Notes under the pieces: model-generated
What the model saw: the letters and a program-made list of their open reading frames with translations, nothing else
What the model was told of the DNA's origin: nothing
The model's database searches: none
NCBI GenBank assembly: GCA_034111025.1
Contig: JAWUYB010000038.1
Location: 1-16,854, forward strand
Direction of reading: 5' to 3'
Source: CAJXJP01 sp034111025
Lineage (GTDB): Bacteria > Patescibacteriota > Gracilibacteria > BD1-5 > UBA6164
DNA length: 16,854 nucleotides
Made by a program: the position numbers and the translations under genes
In this document: in pieces, positions 16,090 through 16,854 of the stretch
Position numbering within the stretch: the first letter of the stretch is position 1
Layout of the letters: each line of letters starts with the position of its first letter

Positions 16090-16854
16090 ATATAAATTTA
16101 AACCTGATGAAATTGAACAGGTAGAAAAAATCTTAATTAATTGAAACAAGTTTTGTGAAAAAAGAACAAAAATATTAACTGATTTTGATACTAATTTTCA
16201 AGTCCAAGCTTGTCCATGAAGTTGAAAGACTACTTTACTAGTTTGAAAAATATTTCTGTTAGCCCAAAAAATTGATTTAACTAAAGAATCAGCTTGTATT
16301 CTTACTCACACAAATGTAGCAGTTGATGAAATAAAAGAAAAAATTAAGAAAGCTAGATGAAACAATAATATAGATAAAAAGTTCTTAGATAATGTTGAAA
16401 GATTACTAAAATATCCTAATTATATTTGAACATTACAGTCATTTATAGATAAGTATCTAGCAATACCTTCTTATTTACAAGAATATTGAAAAAGACCTAA
16501 TAAAATAGATAATGATTATTCTGAATGATTTCTTAAAAAAGGATTTTTTACAAATTTAAGCAGCGAAACATCTAAATTTTTATCTCAAAAATTTAATCCT
16601 TATAAATTGGATTTCAATATGTGACTTGATAAAATAATGTGAACTAATTTTGATATTACTAATAATAATCTAGTTTTTACTTCTACTAATAGTTGAAAAA
16701 TTACACTTAAAGACACTACTAATAAAAAATATATTGAAATATTCAAATTATTTCATGATAAAATTAAAAATGAATGATTATTAACTTTTGATGAAGCAAA
16801 TTTATTTGCACTTAAATACTTAAGTCAGAATGAAAATAAATTACAGAAGTTAAT
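16082..16854 (+). CDS. gajB: GajB-like UvrD/Rep-type helicase (Gabija component B), 3' end outside window
   Basis: The first 257 codons of a superfamily 1A helicase; the gene continues beyond the window. Motif I is QACPGSGKTT (residues 42-51, with two TGA glycines), motif Ia ILTHTNVAVDEI, and motif Ib IGTLQSFIDKYLA (about 115-127), as in UvrD/PcrA/Rep and GajB. The later motifs (Walker B DExQ, motifs III-VI) are not in the window, so completeness cannot be judged. It starts inside the gajA-like gene with an ATGACTAG overlap, so translation is coupled. GajB supplies DNA-end-responsive ATP hydrolysis to the GajA complex in known Gabija systems; that role is inferred from family and gene pairing. 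The segment of about 130 residues after motif Ib is rich in Asn and Lys and not recognisable. Confidence 0.85.

Noticed and set aside
1..16854. TGA as tryptophan (Mycoplasma-type code 4)
   Set aside because: TGA sits on invariant P-loop glycines, where tryptophan is impossible, and TGG is used at the expected tryptophan positions.
1..16854. tRNA genes, rRNA, CRISPR arrays, intact insertion sequences
   Set aside because: No T-loop-like GTTCRA box with matching cloverleaf, no regularly spaced direct repeats and no transposase with terminal inverted repeats were found on reading both strands.

Overview
This is a strongly AT-rich bacterial window that makes sense only if TGA is read as glycine (translation table 25). 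TGA falls on the conserved glycines of three unrelated P-loops (1184-1186 in a CobW-type GTPase; 14308-14310 and 14323-14325 in a GajA-like ATPase; 16217-16219 and 16223-16225 in a GajB-like helicase). Genes end only in TAA or TAG, and tryptophan is TGG. That code is known from Gracilibacteria (BD1-5) and Absconditabacteria (SR1), host-dependent members of the candidate phyla radiation. The small, often exported proteins and the absence of biosynthetic operons fit such an organism. Read with the standard code, most genes here break into pieces.

Layout. 208-723: a P-loop kinase-like protein. 1142-3776: a likely metal-homeostasis operon, made of a COG0523/CobW GTPase with a frameshift, a Cys-rich small membrane protein and a flavin-dependent oxidoreductase. 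A Fur/Zur-type palindrome sits in its promoter. The Fur/Zur-family regulator lies convergently at 3856-4254. 4695-6204 (minus): a SOUL-family protein followed by a secreted CAP/SCP-domain protein. 6373-6582 (minus): a cold-shock protein. 6831-8339: a membrane TPR-like protein and an unrecognised protein. 8379-9203 (minus): a DEDD exonuclease. 9204-9715: a gene-free gap. 9716-10650: an RRM RNA-binding protein and a pentapeptide-repeat protein. 10681-12255 (minus): a large unrecognised protein with one membrane segment. 12401-12793: an RpiB-like protein without the usual catalytic residues. 12928-13134 (minus): a small unknown protein. 13279-14043: a phosphodiester-glycosidase-like gene interrupted by an in-frame TAA. 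14221-16854: a two-gene Gabija-type anti-phage operon, gajA complete and gajB running off the window.

Most transcription units end in short A/T-flanked hairpin terminators, several of them bidirectional between convergent genes. The most notable unit is the Gabija-type defence operon in a recoded, reduced genome. The candidate Zur-controlled CobW/membrane/flavoprotein module is the next most interesting. The Gabija pair is a recognisable known system. The metal module is the better candidate for something not yet described.
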